Notes: generated by a model from the sequence alone, not told the origin. A stretch of DNA of 64,000 nucleotides from Anaerolineales bacterium UBA2395 (GCA_002343775.1 DDSH01000016.1:62001-126000), one strand, 5' to 3'. Shown: positions 26,970-34,840, numbered from the stretch's first letter. Numbers and translations are program-made.

Positions 26970-29243
26970 ATGACTCGCTGGCTTGACCCTCATCCCGTAG
27001 AAATCCCCGCCTCTTTCCAAGCCTTGGGCTTGCCCCCCCTCATCGCACAGACTCTCCTCCGGCGCGGAATCCACTCCCCCGTCGAGGTTGAGGCGTTTTT
27101 GTATCCTGAAAAGAATCCATCCTCGCAATTTCCCGATATCCAAAAAGCCGTCGACCTTCTCAATCTGGCTATAGGCAGCAAAGATAAAATCTGCGTCTGG
27201 GGCGATTTCGACGTGGACGGCCAAACCTCCACGGCGTTGCTAGTGCAAACCCTGCAAACACTCGGCGCGAACGTCATCTACTACGTACCCATTCGCGGGA
27301 AAGAAAGCCACGGCGTTCACATCGAGTCGCTCAAGCCGATCATTGAAAACGGCGCAAAACTTTTACTAACATGTGACACCGGTATCACCGCCCACGAAGC
27401 AATCGACTTCGCCAACTCGCACGGACTGACCGTCATCGTTACCGACCATCACGACCTCGGTGAAACGCTCCCCAATGCAAAAGCCATCATCAACCCAAAA
27501 CTTCTTCCAGAAAATCATTCTCTAAGAAATCTCGCTGGCGTTGGTGTTGCATACAAACTTGCCGAAGCACTCTTAATCGAAAATCGAAAATCTGAAATCG
27601 TAAATTTACTTGACCTCGTCGCCCTTGGCTTGATCGCCGATGTTGCCTTGCTCCAACGCGAAACCCGCGCGCTCGCCAAACAGGGCATTGAGCAATTGCG
27701 AAACACCAGCCGCCTCGGCTTGCGCGTGATGGCGGAACTGGCTGGCGCAGCCTTCGACTCGCTCACCGAAGAAACCATCGGCTTTACGTTCGCGCCGCGC
27801 TTAAACGCTTTGGGAAGATTGAGTGACGCAAACCCCGCCGTCGAATTGCTCATCACGGATGACCCCGGTCGCGCGCGTGTGCTCGCCGCCCAGATCGAAG
27901 GATTGAACGCGCAGCGGCGCATGCTCACCAAACAAGTCTACGACTCAGCGGAAGCGCAACTCAAAGAAAATCCCAGCCTACTCAACGACCCCGTCATTGT
28001 GCTCTCTCATCCCAACTGGCCCGGCGGCGTGGTCGGCATTGTGGCGAACAAACTGGTCGAGCGTTATCACAAACCGTCCATTCTCTTCAACGAATCGGAA
28101 GATGGCATTCTGCGCGGCTCGGCGCGATCCATCGAAGGCTTGCACATCACCGAAGCGATCACCACGCAAAAAGATGTATTGCTCGGCTTCGGCGGACATC
28201 CCATGGCGGCGGGCATGGCGCTGAAAAAAGAGAACCTGTCCGCTTTCCGAAGGGGTCTCGGCAAAGCGATCGAAAAGCAACTGGGCGACATCGTCTTTGA
28301 AGAACCCACGCTTCAGATCGACGCCTGGCTGGGGTTGACCGACCTGAACCTTTCTCTCGCCGACAGTTTAGAACTGCTCGCCCCATTCGGCGCAGGCAAC
28401 CCAGAATTGACTCTCGCCACTCGCAATGTGACGTTAAAATCTGTCAAAGAAATAGGAAAGACGAAAGAGCATCTGCGCCTCGTCGTTGAAGATGAAAACG
28501 GCGAAGCACAAAGTTTCTTATGGTGGGGCGGCGCAGGCGAAGACATGCCTCCCGCCGACACGAAGTTCGACATCGCCTTTACTCTGCGTGCCACCTCCTA
28601 CCGCGGACAGCGCCAGGTCACCCTGCAATTCAAAGAATTCCGCATCACTGAAGAAAAGCCTATCGAAACACGAGAGTCGAAACTCGATGTTCGGGATATG
28701 CGTCTCCAACCTTCAACCTTAAACCTGCAACCTTCCACTCTCATCTGGGCAGAAGGCGCGGACAAAGCCAAAGGCAAGCCACGTTTTGAATTGACCGAAG
28801 CCGACGAACTCGCCATTTACACCACGCCCCCATCTCCGGCAGAATTGCGCATGGCGCTCGAAGTCGTTCGTCCAAAAATCATTTATGTTCTTGCCGTTCC
28901 ACCTGCAGAAGAAAAAACTGACGATTTTCTTAACCGTCTTGCCGGTTTGTGTAAGTTTGCCCTGAACAAAAAAGAAGGCAAGACCACGCTCCACGAACTG
29001 GCAGCAGCGATGGCAGCGCGAGAAATCGCTGTGCAAATCGGTTTACAATGGCTCGCGGCGGGCGGTCAACTTTCAGTGAACATTGACGAAGACATCGTGC
29101 TATTATCAAAAGAGACGCAGGAAAAGAATCCCTACCTGCAAGCGGAGTTATTCACCGCCCTGCGCGGCGTCTTGAACGAAACAACCGCCTATCGAAAATA
29201 TTTCACAACCGTCAGTAATCTGGAAACCATCATCAAGCCATGA
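26970..29243 (+). CDS. recJ: Single-stranded-DNA-specific exonuclease RecJ
   Basis: A 757-residue 5'-3' exonuclease of the DHH family acting in RecF recombination and repair. The Mn-binding motifs are in order: GDFDVDGQTSTALL (about 72), the TCDTGITAHEA stretch, VTDHHDL, then the DHHA1 part GVVGIVANKL and GGHPMAAGM, and an OB-like region ending VTLQFKEFRI. The protein is longer than E. coli RecJ (577 aa) because of a C-terminal domain of about 170 residues found in some Gram-positive and Chloroflexota homologues. Two odd low-complexity tracts occur in frame (residues about 202-212 and 565-591). Its stop overlaps the next start (ATGA). Confidence 0.93.
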   Translation: MTRWLDPHPVEIPASFQALGLPPLIAQTLLRRGIHSPVEVEAFLYPEKNPSSQFPDIQKAVDLLNLAIGSKDKICVWGDFDVDGQTSTALLVQTLQTLGANVIYYVPIRGKESHGVHIESLKPIIENGAKLLLTCDTGITAHEAIDFANSHGLTVIVTDHHDLGETLPNAKAIINPKLLPENHSLRNLAGVGVAYKLAEALLIENRKSEIVNLLDLVALGLIADVALLQRETRALAKQGIEQLRNTSRLGLRVMAELAGAAFDSLTEETIGFTFAPRLNALGRLSDANPAVELLITDDPGRARVLAAQIEGLNAQRRMLTKQVYDSAEAQLKENPSLLNDPVIVLSHPNWPGGVVGIVANKLVERYHKPSILFNESEDGILRGSARSIEGLHITEAITTQKDVLLGFGGHPMAAGMALKKENLSAFRRGLGKAIEKQLGDIVFEEPTLQIDAWLGLTDLNLSLADSLELLAPFGAGNPELTLATRNVTLKSVKEIGKTKEHLRLVVEDENGEAQSFLWWGGAGEDMPPADTKFDIAFTLRATSYRGQRQVTLQFKEFRITEEKPIETRESKLDVRDMRLQPSTLNLQPSTLIWAEGADKAKGKPRFELTEADELAIYTTPPSPAELRMALEVVRPKIIYVLAVPPAEEKTDDFLNRLAGLCKFALNKKEGKTTLHELAAAMAAREIAVQIGLQWLAAGGQLSVNIDEDIVLLSKETQEKNPYLQAELFTALRGVLNETTAYRKYFTTVSNLETIIKP
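27575..27605 (+). repeat. AATCGAAAATCGAAA-type repeat tract inside recJ
   Basis: A run of AAATCG-like units within recJ encodes IENRKSEIVN. Such units look like a dispersed non-coding repeat that has been read through in frame. It falls between conserved GVGVAYKLAEAL and LLDLVALGLIADV, at a helix junction. Confidence 0.5.
28665..28742 (+). repeat. Hairpin plus CAACCTTCAACCTT repeat captured inside recJ
   Basis: GAGTCGAAACTC (small hairpin) is followed by repeated CAACCTT/AACCTGCAACCTT units, encoding LQPSTLNLQPSTL (residues about 577-589) after the OB-like region. Composition and periodicity differ from the surrounding gene. The reverse complement (GGTTGAAGGTT-type) recurs between the moaD-like and AOR genes at 33012-33042. 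Confidence 0.5.
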
Positions 29244-29680
29244 CCGATAAAATTCCCGCCGCATTTCTAGACCTTGTCAATTATCCGCGTGTGGCAGCCC
29301 TCACCACGCTCATGCCCGATGGCTCTCCACAAACCACCCCCGTCTGGTGCGACTATGACGGAACCTACGTTCGCATCAACACCATGCGCGGCTTCCGCAA
29401 AGAGAAGAACATGCGCGTCAACCCCAAAGTCACCTTGCTGTGCTATGACCCGCGCCAACCCTTGCGCTCGCTCGAAATCCGCGGCGAGGTTGTTGAGATG
29501 ACCGAAGACGGCGCGATGGAACATCTGGATAACCTCACCTTCGGCTACATCGGCAAGAAACCTTATTTCGGCGCGTGCGTCCCTGCAGAATTAAAAGAAA
29601 AAGAGATCCCGGTCTTGTGCAAAATTCTCCCGACCCATATCGTGACATTGGATGCGCGAAAGAAGGAAGCAGTTGCATGA
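29240..29680 (+). CDS. PPOX-class (F420/FMN) flavin-fold oxidoreductase, copy 1
   Basis: A 146-residue split-barrel protein of the pyridoxamine-5'-phosphate oxidase-like family. The signature TTLMPDGSPQTTPVWCDYDG is the flavin/F420-binding beta hairpin, followed by KEKNMRVNPKVTLLCYDP. Members reduce or oxidise small substrates with F420 or FMN; the substrate is unknown. It overlaps recJ by 4 bases at its start and the second PPOX gene by 3-4 bases at its end. Confidence 0.82.
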   Translation: MTDKIPAAFLDLVNYPRVAALTTLMPDGSPQTTPVWCDYDGTYVRINTMRGFRKEKNMRVNPKVTLLCYDPRQPLRSLEIRGEVVEMTEDGAMEHLDNLTFGYIGKKPYFGACVPAELKEKEIPVLCKILPTHIVTLDARKKEAVA

Positions 29681-30096
29681 ATGAAATCCCCGCCTCACAT
29701 CTGGACCTGTTGACTCGCCCCGTCCATGGAGTGTTGACTACGCTGATGGCGGATGGTCAACCGCAATCGAGCCTCGTGTGGTGCGACTACGACGGCGAAT
29801 GTGCCACGATCAACACCTCGCTCGAACGCAAAAAGGGACAGAATATGAGCCGCAATCCCAACGTGTCTCTGCTCATCGTGGACCCCGAGAATACCGGTCG
29901 CTTCATCCAAATTCGCGGTGAGGTGGAGTTGGTTACCGATGGCGCACTCCCCCATCTAGACGAAGTCACCCGCCAGTACACAAAGCATCCGCAGTATTAC
30001 GGCTATGTCTTTCCAGTTGAAAAACAGCAGCAAGAAACCCGCGTCATCTGCCGCATCCATGCCAAACGGATCACGGTGGATGCCATTCATAATTGA
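29677..30096 (+). CDS. PPOX-class (F420/FMN) flavin-fold oxidoreductase, copy 2
   Basis: A 139-residue paralogue of the preceding gene. The same order of motifs is visible: LTTLMADGQPQSSLVWCDYDG, then KKGQNMSRNPNVSLLIVDPE. Identity to copy 1 is clear but modest, so the duplication is not recent. The start at 29677 (ATGA over the stop of copy 1) is preferred; further upstream the frame overlaps copy 1 and has no similarity. Confidence 0.82.
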   Translation: MNEIPASHLDLLTRPVHGVLTTLMADGQPQSSLVWCDYDGECATINTSLERKKGQNMSRNPNVSLLIVDPENTGRFIQIRGEVELVTDGALPHLDEVTRQYTKHPQYYGYVFPVEKQQQETRVICRIHAKRITVDAIHN

Positions 30097-30098
30097 AT

Positions 30099-30539
30099 AT
30101 GCCCAATACTATTTTATTTATCTGCACAGGAAACTACTACCGCAGCCGATATGCGGAGATCTTCTTCAACGACCTTGCTTCAAAAATGGGCATCGACTGG
30201 AAAGCAGAGTCCCGCGGTCTTGCCGCACATGAAGGATACAATGTCGGTCCCATCTCCAAATTTGCGCTTGAACGCCTCACCCAACATGGAATTTCGCCCG
30301 GCGACCCAATCCGCTTCCCCATGCAGTTGGAAGAAATAGACCTGCGAGAAGCAGGTCACATCATTGCGATCAACCGGGTGGAACATCAGCCCATGATGGA
30401 AAAACAATTCCCCGCCTGGGCTGAGAAAGTCATCTATTGGGATATAGCAGACCTGCATCTAACGAACGCCGAGAATGCATTGTCTGCAATAGAAAAGCAG
30501 GTCCATTCGTTGATGGAAAATATCAATTCCAATCCGTGA
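30099..30539 (+). CDS. Low-molecular-weight protein tyrosine phosphatase-like protein
   Basis: A 146-residue protein with the LMW-PTP P-loop C-X5-R-S: CTGNYYRS, Cys9 and Arg15. The family usually has CxGNxCRS; here the second Cys is a Tyr, so the redox-sensing disulfide of typical LMW-PTPs cannot form. The usual general-acid Asp near the end may be in YWDIADLH. It may act on phosphotyrosine or arsenate. The ATG at 30099 is preferred over a TTG two codons upstream. Confidence 0.78.
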   Translation: MPNTILFICTGNYYRSRYAEIFFNDLASKMGIDWKAESRGLAAHEGYNVGPISKFALERLTQHGISPGDPIRFPMQLEEIDLREAGHIIAINRVEHQPMMEKQFPAWAEKVIYWDIADLHLTNAENALSAIEKQVHSLMENINSNP

Positions 30540-30552
30540 ATCTGCGGGCACT

Positions 30553-31041
30553 TTAATCGAAGAAATCCATCACCCCAAAGAAGTCTTCAAAGTAGGAGAT
30601 CAGCCGTTGAGCCTTCTCGCGGAAGGGCGCATTTTCCGCGCTGCGGTCTTCTATTTTCGTGAGCAATCGTTCTCGAAAGCTGACCGTCCGTGAAGCGGGC
30701 AGAAAATTCTCCAGTTCTCGAATCAATTCATGCGCATGTTGAATCTTCTCCATCGCTTCCGGCAGGGACGTTTTTTCATCCACCAGTTCTTTGAACTGTT
30801 TGCATTTGTATCTCGCACAACTGCGCGGATAATCCGGTGACGTGTATACGGTGCAAGTCCCATCCCATACTGCGCATGGCTGTAAAAATCCGCGTTGGCG
30901 CGGGTCATCACGAATGACTTTGAGCCCGAGTTTTTCCACTTTATCGAGTTCGTTGGCGTCGAGCCGTACCCAGGCGAAGAGATGCCCGGAGCAGCACAGT
31001 CCACAGGCTTTGCAGAGGAGGTTGGCGGGGGAATCGGTCAT
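30553..31041 (-). CDS. YkgJ-type cysteine-cluster protein
   Basis: A 162-residue protein with the zinc/iron-chelate-binding Cys pattern CKACGLCCSGH (about 10-20), then a Cys pair in PCAVWDGTCTVY and SCARYKCKQF. This family (YkgJ/DUF/UPF0153) binds metal, probably Zn or Fe-S, and is of unknown function. The C-terminal third is a charged helix. It is convergent with the phosphatase gene and follows a 12-bp hairpin. Confidence 0.8.
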   Translation of the reverse strand: MTDSPANLLCKACGLCCSGHLFAWVRLDANELDKVEKLGLKVIRDDPRQRGFLQPCAVWDGTCTVYTSPDYPRSCARYKCKQFKELVDEKTSLPEAMEKIQHAHELIRELENFLPASRTVSFRERLLTKIEDRSAENAPFREKAQRLISYFEDFFGVMDFFD

Positions 31042-31100
31042 GCCGAGGGTTATACCAAAGATTCAGAAAACAGAAGCAGCCATCCGTTAAGTAAAGAAGC

Positions 31101-31132
31101 GTGAGACCGGATGAAGTTCCATCCGGTCTCAC
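31101..31132 (-). terminator. Hairpin terminator after the AOR gene
   Basis: A perfect 12-bp stem, GTGAGACCGGAT (31101-31112) with ATCCGGTCTCAC (31121-31132), and an 8-base loop. On the minus strand it is followed by GCTTCTTTACTT, only moderately T-rich. It lies 29 bases after the AOR stop. Confidence 0.72.
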
Positions 31133-31161
31133 ATCAAAATCTATTGGCTACGTCTCACCAT

Positions 31162-32994
31162 CTAATTAATCGGCAGACCCAACTCCATCAATTTTTCCTT
31201 GGTGGGATAACCCTTCTCATCCCAGCCGCGTTTTTCATAGAATTCGGGCAGCATCTTATCAAGCTCGGCGACCATGCCCTTGGCGGGACCATCCGGCAGA
31301 GGCTCGTGCAGCATACGATACGGAAGCACATCCCACTCAGGACCGGAGCCCGCTTTGATGAGGAACATGCGCTCGAGCGTGTACACGCGGTCGGCGGCTT
31401 TCATTACTTCTTCGGGAGTGTAGCCCGCGCCGGTGCTGAGGTTCATCATCGCGGCAAGTGTCTGGGGCCAGATCAAGCGATTCTTGTCGAAGACGTAACG
31501 GATGGCAACGAACACGCACAGACCCGAGGAGTCGATCAGCGCGAACGAATCCTGGAAGTGCTTGACGAGCTCCGGTTTGCCTTCGGTGCTGTGCGGGTTT
31601 TCCTTCACCGGCACACCGAAGACTTCTTCGTACGCCACATCGCCTTCCATGTGAGACGCGCCCTTGTTGGACGTGGCATACAGCAAGCCCATGCCCTGCG
31701 AGCCGCGCGGGTCATAGCCGGGGAATTCCTGTTTGCGGGTCGTGACTGCCAGCTCAGGATGACCGTATTTTTCCGCAAGGCGGTAACTTCCCATCGCAAG
31801 GTCTTTGCCGAAGCCTTCGTTGTACGCCATCTTCTTGATCATCGCGATCATCGCATCGTGATCACCGAACTTGAGCGGCATACCAATTAATTCTTCAGAG
31901 ATATACCCCTTCTCGTACATTTCCATCGCAACGGCAATGGTCATGCCGGTGGTGATGGTATCCATGCCGTATTCGTTGCACAGATAATTTGCCTTCACCA
32001 GCGCGGCGAGATTGCTCACACCGCAGCCCGTGCCAAGCGATGAGATGGTCTCATATTCAGGACCTTCACCCTTGCCTTTGTACGGACCATCGGGCACTTC
32101 GGTGAGGCGTCCGCACGAAAGCGGACAGCGATAACAAGGCGTGTGACGGATGAGATATTGATCTTTGAGCGCATCGCCATCCACATTGTGGACGTGCTCA
32201 AATGTCCCTTGCAGGAAGTTGCGCGTCGGCAAAATACCGAGTGTGTTCGTCACCTGCGGCACATACGACGTACCGTAAATGCGCATGTTCGAACCCTTCT
32301 TCACATCTGCACCTACGTTCTTGGATGTTTCCACGCTGATGGCTCGCATCCCTTCGGTGTCATGCAGAGGCGGGTTCTTGTTCCCCATCGCCACCACGGC
32401 TTTGAGGTTCTTGCTGCCCATCACCGCACCCACGCCGGAGCGAGCCGCGGCGCGATGTTTATCATTCATGATAGCAGCCATGAGGGCGAGGTTCTCACCC
32501 GCCGGTCCGATACAAGCGACGCGCGCTTCTTGGGATGTCTCTGCCTTGAGGATGTCGGTGGTCTCATGCGTATCCTTGCCCCACACATGCGCCGCAGACC
32601 GGACCTCAACCTGGTTTTCGTTCACCAAAACGTACACTGGCTCTGAGGCTCTGCCTTCAAAGATGAACAGGTCGAAGCCGGTGCGCTTCATCCATGTGGG
32701 AAATTCGCCGCCGGAGTTGGAGTGAGCCAACGCGCCCGTCAATGGTGACTTGGTGACCACCATGTAGCGGTTGCCCGTCGGCGCAGGCGTCGCCGTCAGC
32801 GGACCGGTGGCGAAGATGAGCATGTTCTCCGGCGAGAGCGGGTCAACAGCGGGATTCATTTCCTTATACAGATAATGGATCGCCCATCCGCGTCCGCCAA
32901 GATAATCGCGCGCAATCTTCGGGTCAACATCTTCGGTTGTGACCTTGTGGGTGGTGAGGTTTACTCGCAAAATTTTGAGGTGCCAGCCGTACAT
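31162..32994 (-). CDS. Tungsten-type aldehyde ferredoxin oxidoreductase
   Basis: A 610-residue cytoplasmic enzyme that oxidises aldehydes to acids with ferredoxin (or reduces acids). The 4Fe-4S ligands are Cys287, Cys290, Cys294 (CYRCPLSC) and Cys493 (SSGLCVF). The active-site residues Glu313 (GPEYETI) and His448 (KGASHMEG) fall at nearly the same numbers as in the Pyrococcus enzyme (from memory Cys288/291/295/494, Glu313, His448). The start follows a 50-base gap after a MoaD-like gene, which is likely its partner. Substrate range cannot be read; AORs of anaerobes often handle amino-acid-derived aldehydes. Confidence 0.95.
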   Translation of the reverse strand: MYGWHLKILRVNLTTHKVTTEDVDPKIARDYLGGRGWAIHYLYKEMNPAVDPLSPENMLIFATGPLTATPAPTGNRYMVVTKSPLTGALAHSNSGGEFPTWMKRTGFDLFIFEGRASEPVYVLVNENQVEVRSAAHVWGKDTHETTDILKAETSQEARVACIGPAGENLALMAAIMNDKHRAAARSGVGAVMGSKNLKAVVAMGNKNPPLHDTEGMRAISVETSKNVGADVKKGSNMRIYGTSYVPQVTNTLGILPTRNFLQGTFEHVHNVDGDALKDQYLIRHTPCYRCPLSCGRLTEVPDGPYKGKGEGPEYETISSLGTGCGVSNLAALVKANYLCNEYGMDTITTGMTIAVAMEMYEKGYISEELIGMPLKFGDHDAMIAMIKKMAYNEGFGKDLAMGSYRLAEKYGHPELAVTTRKQEFPGYDPRGSQGMGLLYATSNKGASHMEGDVAYEEVFGVPVKENPHSTEGKPELVKHFQDSFALIDSSGLCVFVAIRYVFDKNRLIWPQTLAAMMNLSTGAGYTPEEVMKAADRVYTLERMFLIKAGSGPEWDVLPYRMLHEPLPDGPAKGMVAELDKMLPEFYEKRGWDEKGYPTKEKLMELGLPIN

Positions 32995-33011
32995 GGGTAC
33001 TCCTTAGAATG

Positions 33012-33042
33012 GGTTTAAGTTTACAGGTTGAAAGTTGAAGGT
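33012..33042. repeat. GGTTGAAAGTTGAAGG repeat between moaD-like and AOR genes
   Basis: A short tract of GGTT/GTTGAAGG-like units similar, on the opposite strand, to the tract found inside recJ (28700-28735). Non-coding here. Confidence 0.4.
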
Positions 33043-33044
33043 CA

Positions 33045-33284
33045 TTATCCGCCTGCGATCGCAGAAAAGGCAGTGACCATATCCCCTTCTTTGAGCGGAG
33101 TGTTCAGATCAACGGTAAGACCGTTCAACACGATCACGCTTTCATCATTGAGGGGAATGTCGAAGCGTGAGATGGCTTCGTATACCGTGGTTCCGTCGGG
33201 GACGTCGATCTCGATCACCCCATGTTTTGCCTCCGGCGGCAGAACGGCGCGGTAATTGGCGATCATTTTAATGCGGATCATCAT
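33045..33284 (-). CDS. MoaD/ThiS-like ubiquitin-fold sulfur carrier
   Basis: A 79-residue beta-grasp protein ending in Gly-Gly (TAFSAIAGG), the thiocarboxylate-forming tail of MoaD and ThiS. VEAISRFDIPL and DMVTAFSAIAGG are family-typical. Because it precedes the AOR gene by 50 bases, it probably supplies sulfur for the tungstopterin of that enzyme, though a ThiS role is possible. The start at 33284 is preferred; the frame is open far upstream but that region overlaps the divergent hotdog gene. Confidence 0.82.
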   Translation of the reverse strand: MMIRIKMIANYRAVLPPEAKHGVIEIDVPDGTTVYEAISRFDIPLNDESVIVLNGLTVDLNTPLKEGDMVTAFSAIAGG

Positions 33285-33290
33285 CTGACC

Positions 33291-33344
33291 GATTCTAGCA
33301 CGGGGAAGGAAAGATTGGCAAACCCGCTTTGCCCGCATTACAAT
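33291..33344. promoter_or_regulatory. Back-to-back sigma70-type promoters sharing a -35 region
   Basis: Plus strand: TTGGCA (33315-33320), 18-base spacer, TACAAT (33339-33344), then 6 bases to the ATG at 33351. Minus strand: TTGCCA (33321-33316), 18-base spacer, TAGAAT (33297-33292), then 7 bases to the ATG at 33284. Five bases of the two -35 boxes coincide, and both -10 boxes are so close to the starts that leaderless mRNAs are predicted. Confidence 0.7.
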
Positions 33345-33350
33345 ACCCGT

Positions 33351-33794
33351 ATGAAACGGCAACTTCCCTATCATGGCTGGTGTTTCGTATGCGGAAACGA
33401 AAATCCGCACAGCATTGGAATTACGTGGTTTATCGAAGACGACGGACGGCTCACATCCGAGTTCACACTGACAGAAGCGCATCAGGGTCCGCCCGGTCAT
33501 GCACATGGCGGCGCATCTGCGGCAATATTGGATGAGGCGATGGGTCTGGTCGTTTGGGCGGCAGGACACAAGGTGGCGGCGGTCAATCTGGAGATCAACT
33601 ATCACAAGCCGCTGCCGCTTCATCAGCCCATCTTCATCGAAGGACGCATCACGCAGGTGGATGAGCGGAAAATCTTCAGCGTGGGTGAAATTCGCATGGC
33701 AGATTCAACCGTCGCCGTGAGTGGACGCGGGATCTACGTCGTGGCGCCGAAGCTTTTTGAGCATGTCCGCTTGGGCAAGGAAAAGAAGGAATGA
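33351..33794 (+). CDS. Hotdog-fold thioesterase (PaaI-like)
   Basis: A 147-residue protein. The PaaI-type hotdog segment is GPPGHAHGGASAAILDEAMG, with the His/Gly/Glu-or-Asp pocket of acyl-CoA thioesterases, followed by VNLEINYHKPLPL. The N-terminus has a Cys pair (CFVCGNEN) typical of a subfamily. It likely hydrolyses a CoA thioester. Its promoter overlaps that of the moaD-like gene. The stop overlaps the next start (ATGA). Confidence 0.85.
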   Translation: MKRQLPYHGWCFVCGNENPHSIGITWFIEDDGRLTSEFTLTEAHQGPPGHAHGGASAAILDEAMGLVVWAAGHKVAAVNLEINYHKPLPLHQPIFIEGRITQVDERKIFSVGEIRMADSTVAVSGRGIYVVAPKLFEHVRLGKEKKE

Positions 33795-34246
33795 GAGCCA
33801 TCCTGTACTTTCTTGTTTTCATTCTGCTGAGCGCCTGCGTCCCCGCGCCTACCGCGGAACCAACCCCCACCACGGTTCCACCCTATCGCATCACACCAGA
33901 GGACAATCGCTACGCGCCACAAACCGGGGATTTGGGTATGACCATCGGCGGTGTGACGCTGACCTCGATCAGCCTTTCGGAACGCTTCGACCTGGACCCG
34001 CCGCGGGTGGTCATCCGGTTTCAAGGCTCCATGCCGAGCGTGTGCAACGAACTGCGCATCGAAGTAAATCTACCGGATGAGCAGGCGCGGATCTTCATCG
34101 ATGTATACAGCTTGATCAACCCGGATATAGAATGCGATAACGTCTTTCAACAATTCGAAGCCAGCGTGCTGCTGGGTACTTACTCGAGCGGCAGGTACAC
34201 CCTCTGGGTCAACGAAGGACTCGTTGGTGATTTTGTCTCGTATTAG
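33791..34246 (+). CDS. Small lipoprotein of unknown function, paralogue 1
   Basis: A 151-residue lipoprotein: signal peptide with lipobox (LLSACVP, Cys at 16), a Pro/Thr-rich linker (APTAEPTPTTVPP) and one beta-rich domain. The domain contains CNELRIEV and, near the end, ASVLLGTYSSGRYTLWVNEG. It shares this pattern with the next gene, so the two are tandem paralogues. Coupled to the thioesterase gene by ATGA. No known family recognised. Confidence 0.68.
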   Translation: MRAILYFLVFILLSACVPAPTAEPTPTTVPPYRITPEDNRYAPQTGDLGMTIGGVTLTSISLSERFDLDPPRVVIRFQGSMPSVCNELRIEVNLPDEQARIFIDVYSLINPDIECDNVFQQFEASVLLGTYSSGRYTLWVNEGLVGDFVSY

Positions 34247-34293
34247 GAACTTTTCCGCTCCTGACATCGTCACCTTGATTGAAGGAGAAAACC

Positions 34294-34782
34294 ATGAAAC
34301 GTCTGTTTTACACTTTAATCACGTTGACCCTCGTTCTCACAGCGTGCGCTCCCGCTGCAAATGATAACGCGGTGAGTTATCCAGATATCAGTTATCCAGA
34401 TGGAAGTTACCCAAATGATGGAGGGGATGTGTCAGAACCACCTGCCAGCGGATACGATCCCAGCCCGGACGATGCAGCACTGACTCGCGGACCCGCTTTT
34501 GTGGAGATGACCGACCTCCTGACGCTGGAAAGTTTCCCGCTGCAATTTATGCTACACGTTGCGGGCAACCTGCCCACGCCTTGCAACGCATTAAGGATTG
34601 CCGTCAACCCGCCGGATGCGGAAAATAACATCCATGTGGATGTGTATTCCGTCAGCGACCCGAACAAGATGTGCGTCCAGGTTTTGCAACCATTTGATGT
34701 GAATGTCTCGCTCGGTAGTTTTCCTGCCGGCACCTATATCCTGTTCATCAACGGCGAGCGGGTGGCAGAGTTCCAAGCGTAA
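34294..34782 (+). CDS. Small lipoprotein of unknown function, paralogue 2
   Basis: A 162-residue lipoprotein: lipobox LVLTACA (Cys at 18), then three 5-residue repeats (SYPDI, SYPDG, SYPND) and an acidic linker, then a domain like the previous protein's (CNALRIAV and NVSLGSFPAGTYILFINGE). A strong RBS (AAGGAGAAAACC) marks the start at 34294. It lies 47 bases after paralogue 1 and ends at a bidirectional terminator. Confidence 0.68.
   Translation: MKRLFYTLITLTLVLTACAPAANDNAVSYPDISYPDGSYPNDGGDVSEPPASGYDPSPDDAALTRGPAFVEMTDLLTLESFPLQFMLHVAGNLPTPCNALRIAVNPPDAENNIHVDVYSVSDPNKMCVQVLQPFDVNVSLGSFPAGTYILFINGERVAEFQA
34375..34419 (+). repeat. Three 15-base tandem repeats in lipoprotein paralogue 2
   Basis: Units begin AGTTATCCAGAT at 34375 and 34390 and AGTTACCCAAAT at 34405, each 15 bases, encoding SYPDx. 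Likely grew by slippage; copy number may vary between strains. Confidence 0.65.
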
Positions 34783-34800
34783 TTCCCAGTTCGATATTTA

Positions 34801-34840
34801 AAAAAAAGAGGGCAGAACTTTGGTTTCGCCCTCTTTTTTT
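34801..34840. terminator. Bidirectional terminator between lipoprotein and YbaK genes
   Basis: AAAAAAAGAGGGC (34801-34813) pairs perfectly with GCCCTCTTTTTTT (34828-34840) around a 14-base loop, giving a U-run on both strands for two convergent genes. Confidence 0.88.
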
